Positions 41,877 to 53,560 are shown, counted from the first letter of the stretch. The stretch: 64,000 nt of DNA from Bagarius yarrelli (GCA_005784505.1 VCAZ01000092.1:1201928-1265927); one strand, 5' to 3'. The notes: a model not told the origin generated them from the sequence alone. Numbers and translations: made by a program.

Positions 41877-43044
41877 CACCTACTGTATGCTCAGGATTTT
41901 ACAGTTTATGTACCAGCAATACAATTCAATGTGTCTATTCATTTACATGATTGTTTTGGGTATTTTTAATAAATCTTTTATGGAGAAAAGCTAGTATTTT
42001 AAGTTATTTAAGCTTCTCAAATGAAAACTTTAACTATACTGTAAATGTAGTTAGGGGCTGTCATATTTTTATCCAAGCGGGACTATTTCTCTTCTTAAAG
42101 ATAGGAAATTAGAGACCTTGGTGGGACATTTGGCTGGTTTGGTGGGTACCTTCTGATTGGCCAGAGGTCAGTAACCCAGTTTCATGTAACCCTTTAATAA
42201 GCTGCAGCCTAAAATTAATACTTAAGTGAATATACCCAAATGATTTGATTTGATTCAAGTGACAGTGGCATTAATTCTCTGATTTTCAATCTCAATCTCA
42301 TTCTGACTTTTTGCCAGCACACACCGTTCTGACAGAGATCCTCCAGGAAACGTGTCTCATGGCATTTGCTTTTTCAATCTGTCTCTCATTCATTTAATTT
42401 TATCCGCTGCTGTGGCAACAGAGATTGTAGGGAAACAGAAAAGAAAATGAAGGCGATACAAAAGAAGAAAACATCAGCAGGCTTTGATATTACAGTAATC
42501 AAATTTATTATAAAACATAATGTTCAGTATTTGGGTGAATATACACTTCTTATTACTGTAACTGCTTACAGTGTCTCAACTTTTTTTTATTTTGGTTTCA
42601 TGTTTTTTCATACACGTGTCTAAAAATTCTGTTCTTATTACTTAGTTTGAATCTATTTTTTTTACTCAGTTTTCATATTAAAAAACAAAACAAAACTGAA
42701 GGCCGTAGGTACCTTTTCCTGCTTAAGAGAAAAATCTTATATCTTTGAGGAGAAGTGTGTATTTATGTACAAGATGTGTTTCAGATGAGGTAAGCATTTT
42801 TTACTGTGTGTATCCGCTACAGCAGGTTGGGGTTGGGATTTGGTGATTTGACTTATTCACAATACCCCACCCTAAAATTTAGCAAAAACAACTACAGGAT
42901 TCCATTTAAAAGCAAAATCGAATATAGAAATATACCAGTAAGAAATTGTTTAACTGAATCAGCAACACTGAGCAAAATTCAAACTCAATATTATTAATAG
43001 AATTTCACTATTTGTTATAGTTTATTTTTCCTCATTTCCTACAT
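41877..43044. other. Unassigned intergenic sequence
   Basis: AT-rich. No gene or mobile element recognised; short open frames look random. Confidence 0.4.
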
Positions 43045-43146
43045 CAGGGGTGTCCAAACTAGGTCCTGGAGGGCCAGTATCCTGCAGAGTTAGGAGCTAA
43101 ACTCTGCAGGACACCAGCCCTCCAGGACCAAGTTTGGACACCTCTG
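43045..43146. mobile_element. Palindromic hAT-type miniature element with 8-bp target duplication
   Basis: CAGGGGTGTCCAAACT at the left and AGTTTGGACACCTCTG at the right are inverted copies, and the inner parts (GGTCCTGGAGGGCC..CCTGCAGAGTT) also pair, so nearly all 102 bp fold into one hairpin. TCCTACAT flanks both sides (43037-43044 and 43147-43154), the 8-bp duplication expected of hAT elements. Confidence 0.85.
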
Positions 43147-43911
43147 TCCTACATCATATGTACTGTTTATGCTAGAAGCATTAGATACAAGATAAATGGA
43201 TCAATTGAATCCATTTTTTACAATTGCTTAAAACAGTGGTTCCTAAACTGGAGCAGTGCAGCATTATAATAAGGATTGAGTGGAAAGGCTACTGTGAAGT
43301 CAGCAGATATTTATAAGGATGCGCCACAATTTTAAAAGAGAAAAATATGAGCCGAAAAATATGTGACATTTTGCATTGTACCGCCTGGCAGCGTTTCGTG
43401 TGCAGGTTTGGTTCTCCCTCTAGCCGTCTTCATTGCACAGTGTGACGCTTCCCTCAATATTCTGCTATATAAATGTGTGTTCCGTTACGTTGCTTATGGC
43501 CCAAAGGACCTGCTTTACCTGTGCACCGCCCATGTTTAACAGAAAAGCAAAGTCTGCCCAAATAACACAACGACCGGGACTGTTTGCACAAAAACTTTAA
43601 TTAATAATTAACTTTATTTAATAATTAACTTTAATTAATTTAATAAAATCAAATTAATAATGTTACATAGTAAAACAACGTAAAAGCTGCAGGTTTTACT
43701 TTTAATGCTTCTACTTTAAAAGTGACCTTTTTCCCTGAAATTGTGTTAATTACTATTAATGAATTAGAGTGTTTCAAATAAATCCTTCTTTGTGAGTGTG
43801 GGGAAGGAGGGGGGGGGGGATTTGACATTTGTAATTCTGCAAAAGGGGGTCCCAGCAGTAAAAGATGGCGATCCATTATCTTAGAGAATAATATTCCATT
43901 CAAATACACGT

Positions 43912-43990
43912 CAAGTTAAGTCACCTTTATTTCTATAGCGCTTTTTAGCAATTGAGATTATGTCAAAGCAGCTTTACAGAATTAAATAAG
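43912..43990 (-). repeat. L2-like LINE tail fragment
   Basis: ATGTCAAAGCAGCTTTACAG and TTTATTTCTATAGCGCTTTT correspond to the reverse complement of the tail at 62550-62620. Confidence 0.6.
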
Positions 43991-44261
43991 ACAATAGTGA
44001 ACACTCACTAAAACGCTCAGTTCAGTTTAACTTGTATCTGTAAATTAAGAGTCCGCATGTAATGGTCTAGCTGGGGTTCCGTTATTTAAAAATATATTGA
44101 ATGAATTGCCTTCACTTTCAGTAAATAATTTAGCATAGCTTATTCTGCCTGGTACAGTAGATGTAAGCTTCAGTCTATAGATTTACTCCTCAAATAATAC
44201 AGTATATCACAGTTATTGTTAAATTTACTCCAGGACTCATTTACATTCTTTTCTATTATAC

Positions 44262-44580
44262 AGACTAAAGTATATGGACATTACATCGATATGGGTTTCT
44301 GCTATTAGAATAAGATTCACATTCAGAAAAGGATTTCCAGTAGATTTTCGAGTGTGACTCACTCTCACGCCACAGAATGATTAGTGAGATCAGGTGCTAA
44401 TTTTGGGTGCAGTGAGTGTTTCAGTTCATCCCAAAAGTATTACAGAGGTCTTAAAATGATGTCATGTGTTTAAGCCTCTTAATTCTAGTTGGAATCGTTA
44501 TTTCGGAGTATACAGTGACATCCTATACTTATGTGCTTTTTAATTTGTGTCCACAGTTTTGAATGTTTGGACACGTGTAT
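44262..44580 (+). repeat. Family M repeat
   Basis: AGTATATGGACATTACATCG, TTTCCAGTAGATTTTCGAGT, TTCAGTTCATCCCAAAAGTA and TTTGTGTCCACAGTTTTGAA occur in family order. Heavily diverged. Confidence 0.55.
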
Positions 44581-44734
44581 GAATGTGTTGTCCACAACAA
44601 AACAATCAGAACATATTTTTTTTCCCGGCCTATGTTTTTACCATAGTATCTATACCTCATGCAAAATGTCCATTAGCTTTCCATCCTAATGTGAAGCAAA
44701 TTTTTTTACCATGTTACCATAAAAAAATGTTGAT

Positions 44735-44815
44735 GCCAATTACGGCACTTGGTAGACGTCTTTAGCCAGAGCGACTTGCATTTATCTTTTTTTTTTTTTA
44801 CAATTGAGCCATTTG
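44735..44815 (-). repeat. Family B SINE tail fragment
   Basis: GGTAGACGTCTTTAGCCAGA and GCGACTTGCATTTATC are the reverse complement of the family B tail. Confidence 0.55.
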
Positions 44816-45382
44816 GTAACCTGGTAACTAGTAATAGAAATAATAAATAAATAAACACTGTTACTAACAATGTTACTTTTTAAAGTAATTAATTAATTAT
44901 TGTTTTTCCCGTTATAATGCCGTTACCGTTACTGACAATAAAATGTGGCGTTACTATATTTGAGCTCACTGAAGCGGTGTTAATCCGAGTAGACTCTCTC
45001 AGCCATAGGAATTGCAAAGTTCTTTTTTCTCGTGTATGTGGAATGGGACAGTTCACATAACTGATGATGATTGGTGTGTGTATGTGTGTTGAGGTGGTAG
45101 ACAACCACATAACTGATGATGATTGGCTTTGGTAAAGTAAATTTCTATCTGTTGCCAATCAGAGGTAAAAAATATTGCGGACGTTTACACACAAGCATGC
45201 ACATTCGCACACACCAATGACAATGGCTCTGAAATCACATACAATTTAATTATGTACAGCATTTAAGTGAGTTTGTACTTCCTGACCATTAAAAAGTATG
45301 TTCTATATAGTATGGTTATAAGTAGTATGAATGAAATTCAAATATATTACAGGATTCAGAGTGATGTCAAGTCTACTTGGTC

Positions 45383-45562
45383 TACTAGGGGAAGTGGTGG
45401 CTCATGGTTAAGTTGTTGGACTACCAACCTGAAGATTGTGGGTTAGATTCCCAGCTCCACCAAGCTACCACTGTTGGGCCCCTGAGCAAGGCCCCTAACC
45501 CCTCAGTTGTATAGAAGAGATAATTGTAAGTCGTTCTGCCAAATGCTGTAAATGTAAACTTG
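45383..45562 (+). repeat. Short tRNA-type SINE (family B)
   Basis: GGAAGTGGTGGCTCATGGTT, AAGATTGTGGGTTAGATTCC, CAGCTCCACCAAGCTACCAC, GGGCCCCTGAGCAAGGCCCC, ending GCCAAATGCTGTAAATGT. Near full length. Confidence 0.85.
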
Positions 45563-46189
45563 TAAACGTAACTCTACACAGGGCAAATATTATAGCTGCT
45601 CTAATGCGGGCACTTAAACTCAACATAGACCAAAACCCGCCATTTTGCACAGCCTTATTAAAGATGGATTCAGCTGCAATCTTCCAGATTTTTGTGGTTA
45701 AAATCTTTATCAAAGTACCAGTAAAGGTGTCATTATGGTAATAGGCCATATGCTAAGTGGAATAAGCAGAGATGCAGTATGATGAGATTATAGAAGCGCA
45801 AAGGTTTAATCGAAGATTACCATAGCCTTGTTTCATAGCTCAGTGAATGCATGCATAATTTGTTTGTGTGTGTGTGTGTCTGTTCAGTGGACTTGGACGC
45901 CTAGGTTTTAATTTGTCGAGCCCCAACTAAAAGAAAGATAACCGATGCTTATGAGTAACATTTTCAGCCTTAATCTAATGTAAGATAACAAATGTCTTCT
46001 AAATTAAGTTTTCTGTATCTCATTAATTAGGCCTTGCCATTTACACGCCGTGTACCGTCTAAAAGTAGAACTCAATTCGCTCAGGTCAGCATGAAATGCA
46101 GCATAAATAAATGAAGACAACAGACCTAATAACAATTCCATGTAACACCATTAACTTTTGCAGGTACATTGGAAAGTAGTTAAGAAGGT

Positions 46190-46330
46190 AATGTAGATAA
46201 GATTAATGGGTAGGTTAATAGGTACTCAAGTGGGCATGTAGGTAGGTTAGGTAAGATGGAGGCTAGATAGGTAGATAAATAGGTAGATTGGGTAGGTTAA
46301 TAGGTAAGTAGCTAAATAGGTATGAGGAAT
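46190..46330. repeat. Degenerate TAGG/GGTA simple repeat
   Basis: Repeated TAGGTAGGTTAGGT-type units with interruptions. A similar tract recurs at 47125-47260. Confidence 0.7.
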
Positions 46331-46359
46331 GGGTTGACATTTTGGTAGATAAACTATGT

Positions 46360-46545
46360 TGCCAAAAATGTTTGTGGAAACCTGACAATTAGATCCATAT
46401 ATTGTTCCTCTCCAAAATGTTGCCACAAATTTGAAGCATACAGTTGTCTAGGTCTTTGCATGTTGAAGCATTACATTATTACTTCACTGGAACTAAGAGG
46501 CCCTGACTGGAATGCCGACTGCACCACAGACCTCCTTACCTGACT
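46360..46545 (-). repeat. Family M repeat fragment
   Basis: TTGCCAAAAATGTTTGTGGA, AACCTGACAATTAGATCCAT, TGTTGCCACAAATTTGAAGC and ATACAGTTGTCTAGG match one end of family M; the interior is lost. Confidence 0.55.
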
Positions 46546-46708
46546 TCAGGGCTTGATTACTATTATAAGCTGGATTTACACTGCATTTTTAGCCATGATT
46601 TGTTCATCTGAGACAAATTTTAAAATTCTAAAAGATTCCTATAATCCTACAGTAGAATCTGTTGTCTTTAAAATCACTAGTTTGACATGTTCACCAACAG
46701 CTAATTAA

Positions 46709-46945
46709 CAGTGTCAGAGAATTTCACACACTTATGTGCAGTGTGACTTCTCCTATGACGACCATCGAACCAACAAAGGCATCAAACCTGATGACAAGCG
46801 TGACTATTTCAAGCCACCAAGGGAAGATGTTGAAACGAGTCCGGTGAACATAACAGCAAGAAGAGAAATTTATTCAGGCATGTCATGTGCAAAATTACCA
46901 TTGCAAATTGTTTTTGTTTGTGCTAGCTACCATTTAGAGGGATAA
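46709..46945 (+). other. Hydrophilic open stretch, unidentified
   Basis: A frame open from 46709 to a TAA ending at 46945 reads QCDFSYDDHRTNKGIKPDDK, then RDYFKPPREDVETSPVNITA. The composition is more protein-like than neighbouring random frames, but there is no in-frame ATG start, and I cannot match it to a family. It may be a relic of a mobile element or chance. Confidence 0.15.
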
Positions 46946-47124
46946 CGCAGGTTACGGACGGTGTCACAGACTTGTCTGACAAGAAACAATCATAAAGAAC
47001 TATTAACAATTTATAATCCAACAGCAAAATGGGAAGTGAATCTGGTATAAGATGTTGAAAATCAAAGATGTTTGGTCAGGTATCCAGTAAGTATACAAAA
47101 AAAGCTATGTAGCTGTATAAAGAG

Positions 47125-47260
47125 AGGAAGGTAGATTAGTAGATAGAGTAGGTGGGTTGCTAGGTAAACGGGTATTTAGATAGGTTGGTTATTGATTATA
47201 TAGGGAGGTTGATAGTAGGTATGTATGTGGCTAGGTAGGTATGTATATAGATATAGAGTT
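47125..47260. repeat. Degenerate TAGG/GGTA simple repeat
   Basis: AGGTAGATTAGTAGATAGAG, TAGGTAGGTATGTATATAG and related units, like the tract at 46190. Confidence 0.65.
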
Positions 47261-49150
47261 TGGTTGTGTAATTTATCACAATCACAAAATCACAATTAGA
47301 GCAGATGCGATTTCTAAACCACACAAGGCTGCGATTTTATTAATTTATTTACATTTTAATTCAGAATACTGCAACATTCTTGTGTGCATTTTTAAGATGG
47401 TAATTAATCAGAGCTTACTCTGAGTACAGCGCAAATAGGCTATATGCAAATTCGCTTCTGCATTCGAAGTCAGCCAGCAGTGTTGCCTGATTGGGCAATT
47501 TTAAATTTAATTGTGTGAGTAAAAAAAAATTGACTTAGGCATGTGTACAAAATTTGGGAGAATCTGTTATTCCATTTATTAAACAAAACCCATGTGCAAA
47601 TGATGACACCAGAAATTTGATCATTAGGCAGTTTTTGGACTGGAAACCATCCACTCTATCTGGCAAAACTGTCAGCCAGCTCAGCTCCGTCACATTCATC
47701 TTTAGTAAATATGGTCGACGTCAACAACGGCTATTTTAAATACATTTTTCTTCATATTTCATAAATAACACTGGTGTGATAGATAATTGATATATGAATA
47801 TTTAAATATGTACACTGAGCCCTAGGAATTGCAGAAACAATGTTGTTTTATCTCTTCTTTTAAACACCTTCTGTTTTCAGAGCACGTTCTGATAACATGC
47901 TCTGGGTGGATATGTGGATAAAGATATATGTAGTTAGTTTGCGTAAGTATGACAAGTTATACAGGTGGACAGTAAATGAAAATGTTAATGGATGGATGGA
48001 TAGATAGATGGATGGATGGATGGATGGATGGATGGATAGATGGATGAATGGAAAGATAGAACGTCCTCAGGACCAAAGTACAGAATTTGTGGTAATTCCG
48101 ACAGTAACTAACCAACAGCTAATATAAGTATGATATACCCTACAATACACAAATGATCGATATGATCCACACGATGCTTGTGAGAAAAAAGTAGAGAGAG
48201 AAATCTAGTGTAAGGAGGCAGAGTGGGAGTATATGAAGGATTCTATATATATAGCACCAACGTTACGGATTAAAAGACCAGAGGGATCTTACTATGCGTT
48301 TATTCGCTTAACTTTCACAGCCATGGTAACCAGCCTACCTGCTACATAAAAGTGTTCATGAAGAAACTCTCCACTCACACAGCCGCGTGTACATGCGCGG
48401 GTGGCATGTGCTGGATGATGTAGACTCAGTGTTCATCAGGGGTGGGGGATGGGGGTGTTGGTTTGAACATTTAAGCTGTGAACTTAATCAGCAGCATTCA
48501 CTCTTATTTTATCCCAAACAAACTAAATCTCAGATTTATGCTCATAGTCTGTTTTTAGAAATAAGAGAACACGAGATCACGGAGGTTGCAGCACCGCATT
48601 CCAAGAAATCACACAGGGATGTACGCTTCACAGAGGTTTGGCTGATGCTCAAAGCACAAGCCACGTGTAGAAACAAGCCAGAATTGTCCAGAGTGTAAAT
48701 TCGAAAAAGTAAAAAAAAAACTTATGGCCTCTGTTCCATCAAAAAATAAGCAGAGAACTTTGATTGTGTCTCACAGCAGCATGCAAGGCCTACAGGTGTA
48801 CAGATCTTAGGGATTTTTGATAGTGTGCTAGTGTGTGGGGGTGTCTGTGTGTGCACAGAATATAGATACACATAAAAAGTGTGTGTGTGTAGAAGCAAAA
48901 GAAAATAGAGCAGTAGTGAACTGCAGGAGAAGCGTGGCTGGGTCGCAGAGAACAAGCGATGCATTTTCTTGTGTTGTTCAGTTGAGAGAGAATAAACATT
49001 GTATTTTTTTTGCAGGCTCTTCATCCTTAAAGGGTTGGACTGAGGATAAAAAGGTCAAACAAGTTTTCAAGGCAGCAAAAACCGATAAAGAATCAGACGG
49101 CAACACATTTCCCAGTAAATTTAAATGTATATATATGACGTGTGTATATA
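47261..49150. other. Unassigned intergenic with one microsatellite
   Basis: A (GGAT)n tract lies at about 47991-48050. The rest has no recognised gene or mobile element. Open frames at 48387 and 48835 lack family motifs. Confidence 0.4.
47991..48050. repeat. (GGAT)n microsatellite
   Basis: GATGGATGGATAGATAGATG and further units, about 15 copies with GATA interruptions. Confidence 0.9.
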
Positions 49151-50697
49151 CACTGCTCAAAAAATTCAAGGGAACACTTAAACAACACAATGTAACTCCA
49201 AGTCAATCACGCTTCTGTGAAATCAAACTGCCCACTTAGGAAGCAACACTGACTGACAATTAATTTCACATGCTGTTGTGCAAATGGAATAGACAACAGG
49301 TGGAAATTATAGGCAATTAGCAAGACACCCCAAATTAAGGAGTGGTTCTGCAGGTGGTGACCACAGACCACTTCTCAGTTCCTATGCTTTCTGGCTGATG
49401 TTTTGGTCGCTTTTGAATGCTGGCGGTGCTTTCACTCTAGTGGTAGCATGAGACGGAGTCTACAACCCACACAAGTGGCTCAGGTAGTGCAGCTCATCCA
49501 GGATGGCACATCAATGCGAGCTGTGGCAAGAAGGTTTGCTGCGCCTGTCAGCGTAGTGTCCAGAGCATGGAGGCACTACCAGGAGACAGGCCAGTACATC
49601 AGGAGACGTGGAGGAGGCCGTAGGAGGGCAACAACCCAGCAGCAGGACCGCTACCTCCGCCTTTGTGCAAGGAGGAACAGGAGGAGCACTGCCAGAGCCC
49701 TGCAAAATGACCTCCAGCAGGCCACAAATGTGCATGTGTCTGCTCAAAAACGGTCAGAAACAGACTCCATGAGGGTGGTATGAGGGCCTGACGTCCACAG
49801 GTGGGGGTTGTGCTTACAGCCCAACACCGTGCAGGACGTTTGGCATTTGCCAGAGAACACCAAGATTGGCAAATTCGCCACTGCCGCCCTGTGCTCTTCA
49901 CAGATGAAAGCAGGTTCACACTGAGCACATGACAGACATGACAGAGTCTGGAGACACCGTGGAGAACGTTCTGCTGCCTGCAACATCCTCCAGCATGACC
50001 GGTTTGGCAGTGGGTCAGTAATGGTGTGGGGTGGCATTTCTTTGGAGGGCCGCACAGCCCTCCATGTGCTCGCCAGAGTTAGCCTGACTGCCATTAGGTG
50101 CCGAGATGAGATCCTCAGACCCCTTGTGAGACCATATGCCGGTGCGGTTGCCCCTGGGATCCTCCTAATGCAAGACAATGCTAGACCTCATGTGGCTGGA
50201 GTGTGTCAGCAGTTCCTGCAAGACGAAGGCATTGATGCTATTAATCCAATTGAGCACATCTGGGACATCATGTCTCGCTCCATTCACCAACGCCACGTTG
50301 CACCACAGACTGTCCAGGAGTTGGCGGATGCTTTAGTCCAGGTCTGGGAGGAGATCCCTCAGGAAACCACCATCCGCATCAGGAGCATGCCCAGGCGTTG
50401 TAGGGAGGTCATACAGGCACGTGGAGGCCACACACACTACTGAGCCTCATTTTGACATTACTTGGACATTACATCAAAGTTGGATCAGCCTGTAGTGTGT
50501 TTTTCCACTTCAATTTTGAGTGTGACTCCAAATCCAGACCTCCATGAGTTAATAAATTTGATTTTCATTGATAATTTTGTGTGTGATTTTGTTGTCAGCA
50601 CATTCAACTATGTAAAGAACAAAGTATTTAATAAGAATATTTCATTCATTCAGATCTAGGATGTGTTATTGTAGTGTTCCTTTTATTTTTTTGAGCA

Positions 50698-50700
<3 letters not shown>
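49151..50700 (+). mobile_element. Full-length Tc1-like transposon, inactive
   Basis: It is 1,550 bp, bounded by inverted repeats of about 38 bp (CACTGCTCAAAAAA and mates at 49151-49188 and 50663-50700) and flanked by TA on both sides, the Tc1/mariner target. It holds one broken transposase. The right flank is a TA microsatellite and the left flank is also TA-rich. Confidence 0.93.
49448..50443 (+). pseudogene. Tc1-like transposase pseudogene
   Basis: Transposases of this family cut and paste the element at TA. The start MRRSLQPTQVAQVVQLIQDG leads into a paired helix-turn-helix region (VARRFAAPVSVVSRAWRHY, GRRRATTQQQDRYLR). Catalytic parts follow: LFTDESRF, MVWGGISLEG, LLMQDNARPH and NPIEHIWD. 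Four lesions are visible: an extra A in the run near 49744, a TGA near 49786 where Arg is expected, a two-base loss near 49946, and an in-frame loss of about nine codons near 50240. The last makes the D-to-E spacing 25 instead of 34 residues. The reading phase is open again from about 49950 to the TGA at 50443. Confidence 0.9.

Positions 50701-50738
<38 letters not shown>
50701..50738. repeat. (TA)n microsatellite at the Tc1 right edge
   Basis: About 19 TA units directly abutting the transposon end; the insertion probably hit or seeded it. Confidence 0.9.
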
Positions 50739-50741
<3 letters not shown>

Positions 50742-51319
50742 AGCTGTATATTACATATATATATGATGTAATAAGCTGAAAATAAAGGATTCTATGAAAA
50801 CAATTATATTTTCACAAATGCATTAAATTATGCAATATTATTGCAATCAATGTAAACAGTCAAGCACATTCTGCTAGCACAATACAGTATGTTAGCATTT
50901 GTTTTATTGTAAAAAAAAAAAAGTCAGGAAATTTTCACATGAACTAAAACATGACTACATCGCTATAACGGCGTCACTGTTGGGGAGGCTGTTAGTCAAA
51001 ATTTTCTTTGCTTTTAATTAGCTTATAAATGCCCGAGCGCATGTGACGTTTACTTTCAAAATCAGTGAAAACTGGCAACTGGTGTACATAACCAGTGTTG
51101 CGGCTTAACAGTGGCAACACCGTTAACACCAACTATTGCAGCAAATCCATCAAGCAGTTAATTTCAACAAAAGCATGATTAATATGTTCATAATTCCTTT
51201 CAAAACCATATACTACATATGTGTGTACAAAATTTGAGTAAGTACATCTAAAAATTCTACTTAAAATATACAATGATGTCACACTATTGCTAGATATTAA
51301 ATGCCAATTAATTAATTAT
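50739..51319. other. Unassigned AT-rich sequence
   Basis: No gene or mobile element recognised. Confidence 0.4.
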
Positions 51320-51690
51320 TAACTAATTAATTATGTTTTAAGCCTAGTTTTAAAAGGGGCCAGGTCAGTAATAATGTGTATATCAGAGGGAAGCTTGTTC
51401 CACATCTTTGGCCCAGCCACAGAAAAAGCCTGATTGCCCCATTGTTTATACCTAACCTCCGGACTTCTATCCAACCTCTGGACCTCCAGCTAAAGTTGAT
51501 TTGTTGACCTCAGAAGTTTGTTTGGCTGAGGAAAAGTCAGCATCTCAGTCACATAAGGCCACTGATAGCTTTAAAAAAGAACAATAAAATCTCTCTAAAC
51601 AAAACCAGAAGCCAGTGGAGCGAATTGAAAACTGGAATGATGTGTATAGTATGGAAGTACGCAATTTCAAACAGAGACCATGCTAAAAGC
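51320..51690 (+). repeat. Dispersed repeat shared with 12.0 kb
   Basis: AGCTTGTTCCACATCTTTGG, CCCAGCCACAGAAAAAGCC, ATAAGGCCACTGATAGCTTT and CCAGAAGCCAGTGGAGCGAA resemble a common fish repeat of LINE 3' UTR type that I recall. It encodes nothing. Confidence 0.5.
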
Positions 51691-52796
51691 TAAAAGGCTA
51701 TTACATCTTCCTCAGAACAAAAATAATTTGTCATGCCAAAGCTAAATCTTTCATCTTCATGACAAATGACTAATGAGCATGTTTCACCTGAATTCATTTC
51801 CCACTCATCATGAAAGATTCAATTCACCACTTAGGACTTAAACGTCCAGGATTTGTCCTAATCCAAAAGGTGCATAGATGCAAAAGCGTTCCAAACTTAT
51901 TATATGAAAACACTGTCGCATTTTTTGCTAATGGAAGAAGATATAAGCCCTGGCTGATTCATTAGTGAAGAGGGCCAACAAACAGAAATCATGCAACAAC
52001 GCATCTCACAATAATGTCCATGCCAAATGAGGCACACATTTTGCCAGGGATGGCAAAAGGTAAATATTAGTTGATAATTATATTGACTGGCTGATTCTTA
52101 AAACTTATTGTGTGTGGGTCGATTTCTGATTTTTTTTTCCACATTTGGTAATGTTGCAATTACATATAATGAGTTTAGCAAAAAAGAAAAACAGTGATTG
52201 CATAAGTATTTACCCTCAATGCAATAAAAAAATGGCCCTGGTGCAACCAGCTGCCACCAGCAGCCACCTGATTGGATAAATGGAGTTTATCTTTATGCAG
52301 CTAATATATAACAAAGGATGTTAATAACATTAGACCTGTACAGACCCACCAATACTTTGTTAAATAATATTTAACTATATATAACATATATAACATTTAT
52401 TATTGTGAATAGCAATGTTTCATACCTATCTGGAAAATTGAAATAATCTTACCCAAACTTTTAACAGCCCACAGCTTAACATTAAATCTGCTAACAAAAA
52501 TTTAAAGAATAAAGTAAATTGTCTACTCCACCAAAAAAAAAGCTTGTTTACCAACAGTCCAGAGGGGAACCAGGGAAAAGCGGCACTCTGAAAGTGCTAA
52601 AGTTATTCACAATTTATAAAAGGAAAACTGTTCACAGGTCAACTACAGTGTGGGTTTGTTGGAGGAGCAAACAAAAGAAAGAAACTGTTTTAAACTCCCA
52701 TTTGAAGTCTAAATTTGTGGAAATGGCTCTCTGAACTTCTATATTAAACATTTTGGCACTGATCCAGAGGGCTACATATGGCAGAAACCTAACAAT

Positions 52797-53040
52797 TTAA
52801 TTTTATTTTATTTGTGTAGCATTTTTAACAACAGACATTGTTTCAAAGCAGCTTTACACAGAATGCAGTAACAGTGAAAAGTGTAAGTTTGTCCCTAATG
52901 AGTAAGCCGGAGGCGAACAAGGAAAGGAGAAACTCCCTGAGGTAATGTACGAAGAAACCTTGAGAGAAATCAGACTCAAGTGGGAACCCATCCTCATCTG
53001 GGTGACACCGCATGGTATTGTTAATTACAACATACTGTAA
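52797..53040 (-). repeat. L2-like LINE 3' tail
   Basis: The reverse complement gives CTGGTTCC..-like text: GATGAGGATGGGTTCCCACT, CTCAAGGTTTCTTCGTAC, CACTTTTCACTGTTACTGCA, TTCTGTGTAAAGCTGCTTTG. It matches 62420-62632 closely. Confidence 0.85.
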
Positions 53041-53234
53041 TGATTAAATGTTATGTAAATAAACACTGCTCATCAGCCTGATTAGCAGACACAATCATAA
53101 CAGTGAATCATGGTGGTGGTAGTACAATGATGGATGCTTATTTCTGGTGGAGACTGGGTAACTGACTTGAGGGAGACCAAATAGGGTCAATCCTAATCGC
53201 CGAATCTACAATATTGTATGGGTCAAAACCGACA

Positions 53235-53412
53235 TGCTAAAAGTGCGGAAAGTGGTAGCAGTTGCTAATTGAAAATCAGGGTTCAATTCCCAGCACCACC
53301 AATTTGCCTCTGCTAACTGCCCCCTAATTGCTCAGTTGTACAAAAGACATGAATGTAAGTTGCTCTGGATAAGGGCGTCTGCCAAATGCCGTTAACATAA
53401 ACGTAATGTAAA
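53235..53412 (+). repeat. Short tRNA-type SINE (family B)
   Basis: AAAGTGGTAGCAGTTGCTAA, CAGGGTTCAATTCCCAGCAC, TGCTCAGTTGTACAAAAGAC, GTAAGTTGCTCTGGATAAGG, CGTCTGCCAAATGCCG. Inserted in the Tc1 relic. Confidence 0.85.
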
Positions 53413-53560
53413 TTTTAAAATGGCACAAAACTAGACCTCAATTCTATTAAAAGTCTCTGCTATTTTCCACCCATTCTAACACATCTAGAGAAATTCTGCC
53501 TAGTAAGGTAATGCCCTCACCAGTTTTTCCTACAAACAATTTTTTTCCAGTTTTAATAGC

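Larger units (their letters stand above)
52100..53560 (+). pseudogene. Older Tc1-like relic split by two insertions
   Basis: Parts of a Tc1-like transposase appear in order: GGGCTACATATGGCAGAAAC (Y-WR region) at 52769, ACAGTGAATCATGGTGGTGG (KHGGGS region) at 53099, and CTAGACCTCAATTCTATTAA (DLNPI region) at 53431. An L2 tail (52797-53040) and a family B SINE (53235-53412) interrupt it. It has many stops; termini are not located, so the limits are approximate. Confidence 0.6.

Noticed and set aside
43233..43560. Possible hAT element starting CAGTGGTTCCTAAACTGG
   Set aside because: The left end resembles a hAT terminus, but no matching right end or target duplication is visible.
48387..49239. 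Open frames of 103 and 134 residues
   Set aside because: No recognised motif, no splice context, and composition like surrounding non-coding DNA.
49511..50178. Minus-strand frames of 78-144 residues
   Set aside because: Antisense shadows of the Tc1-like transposase, which is on the plus strand.
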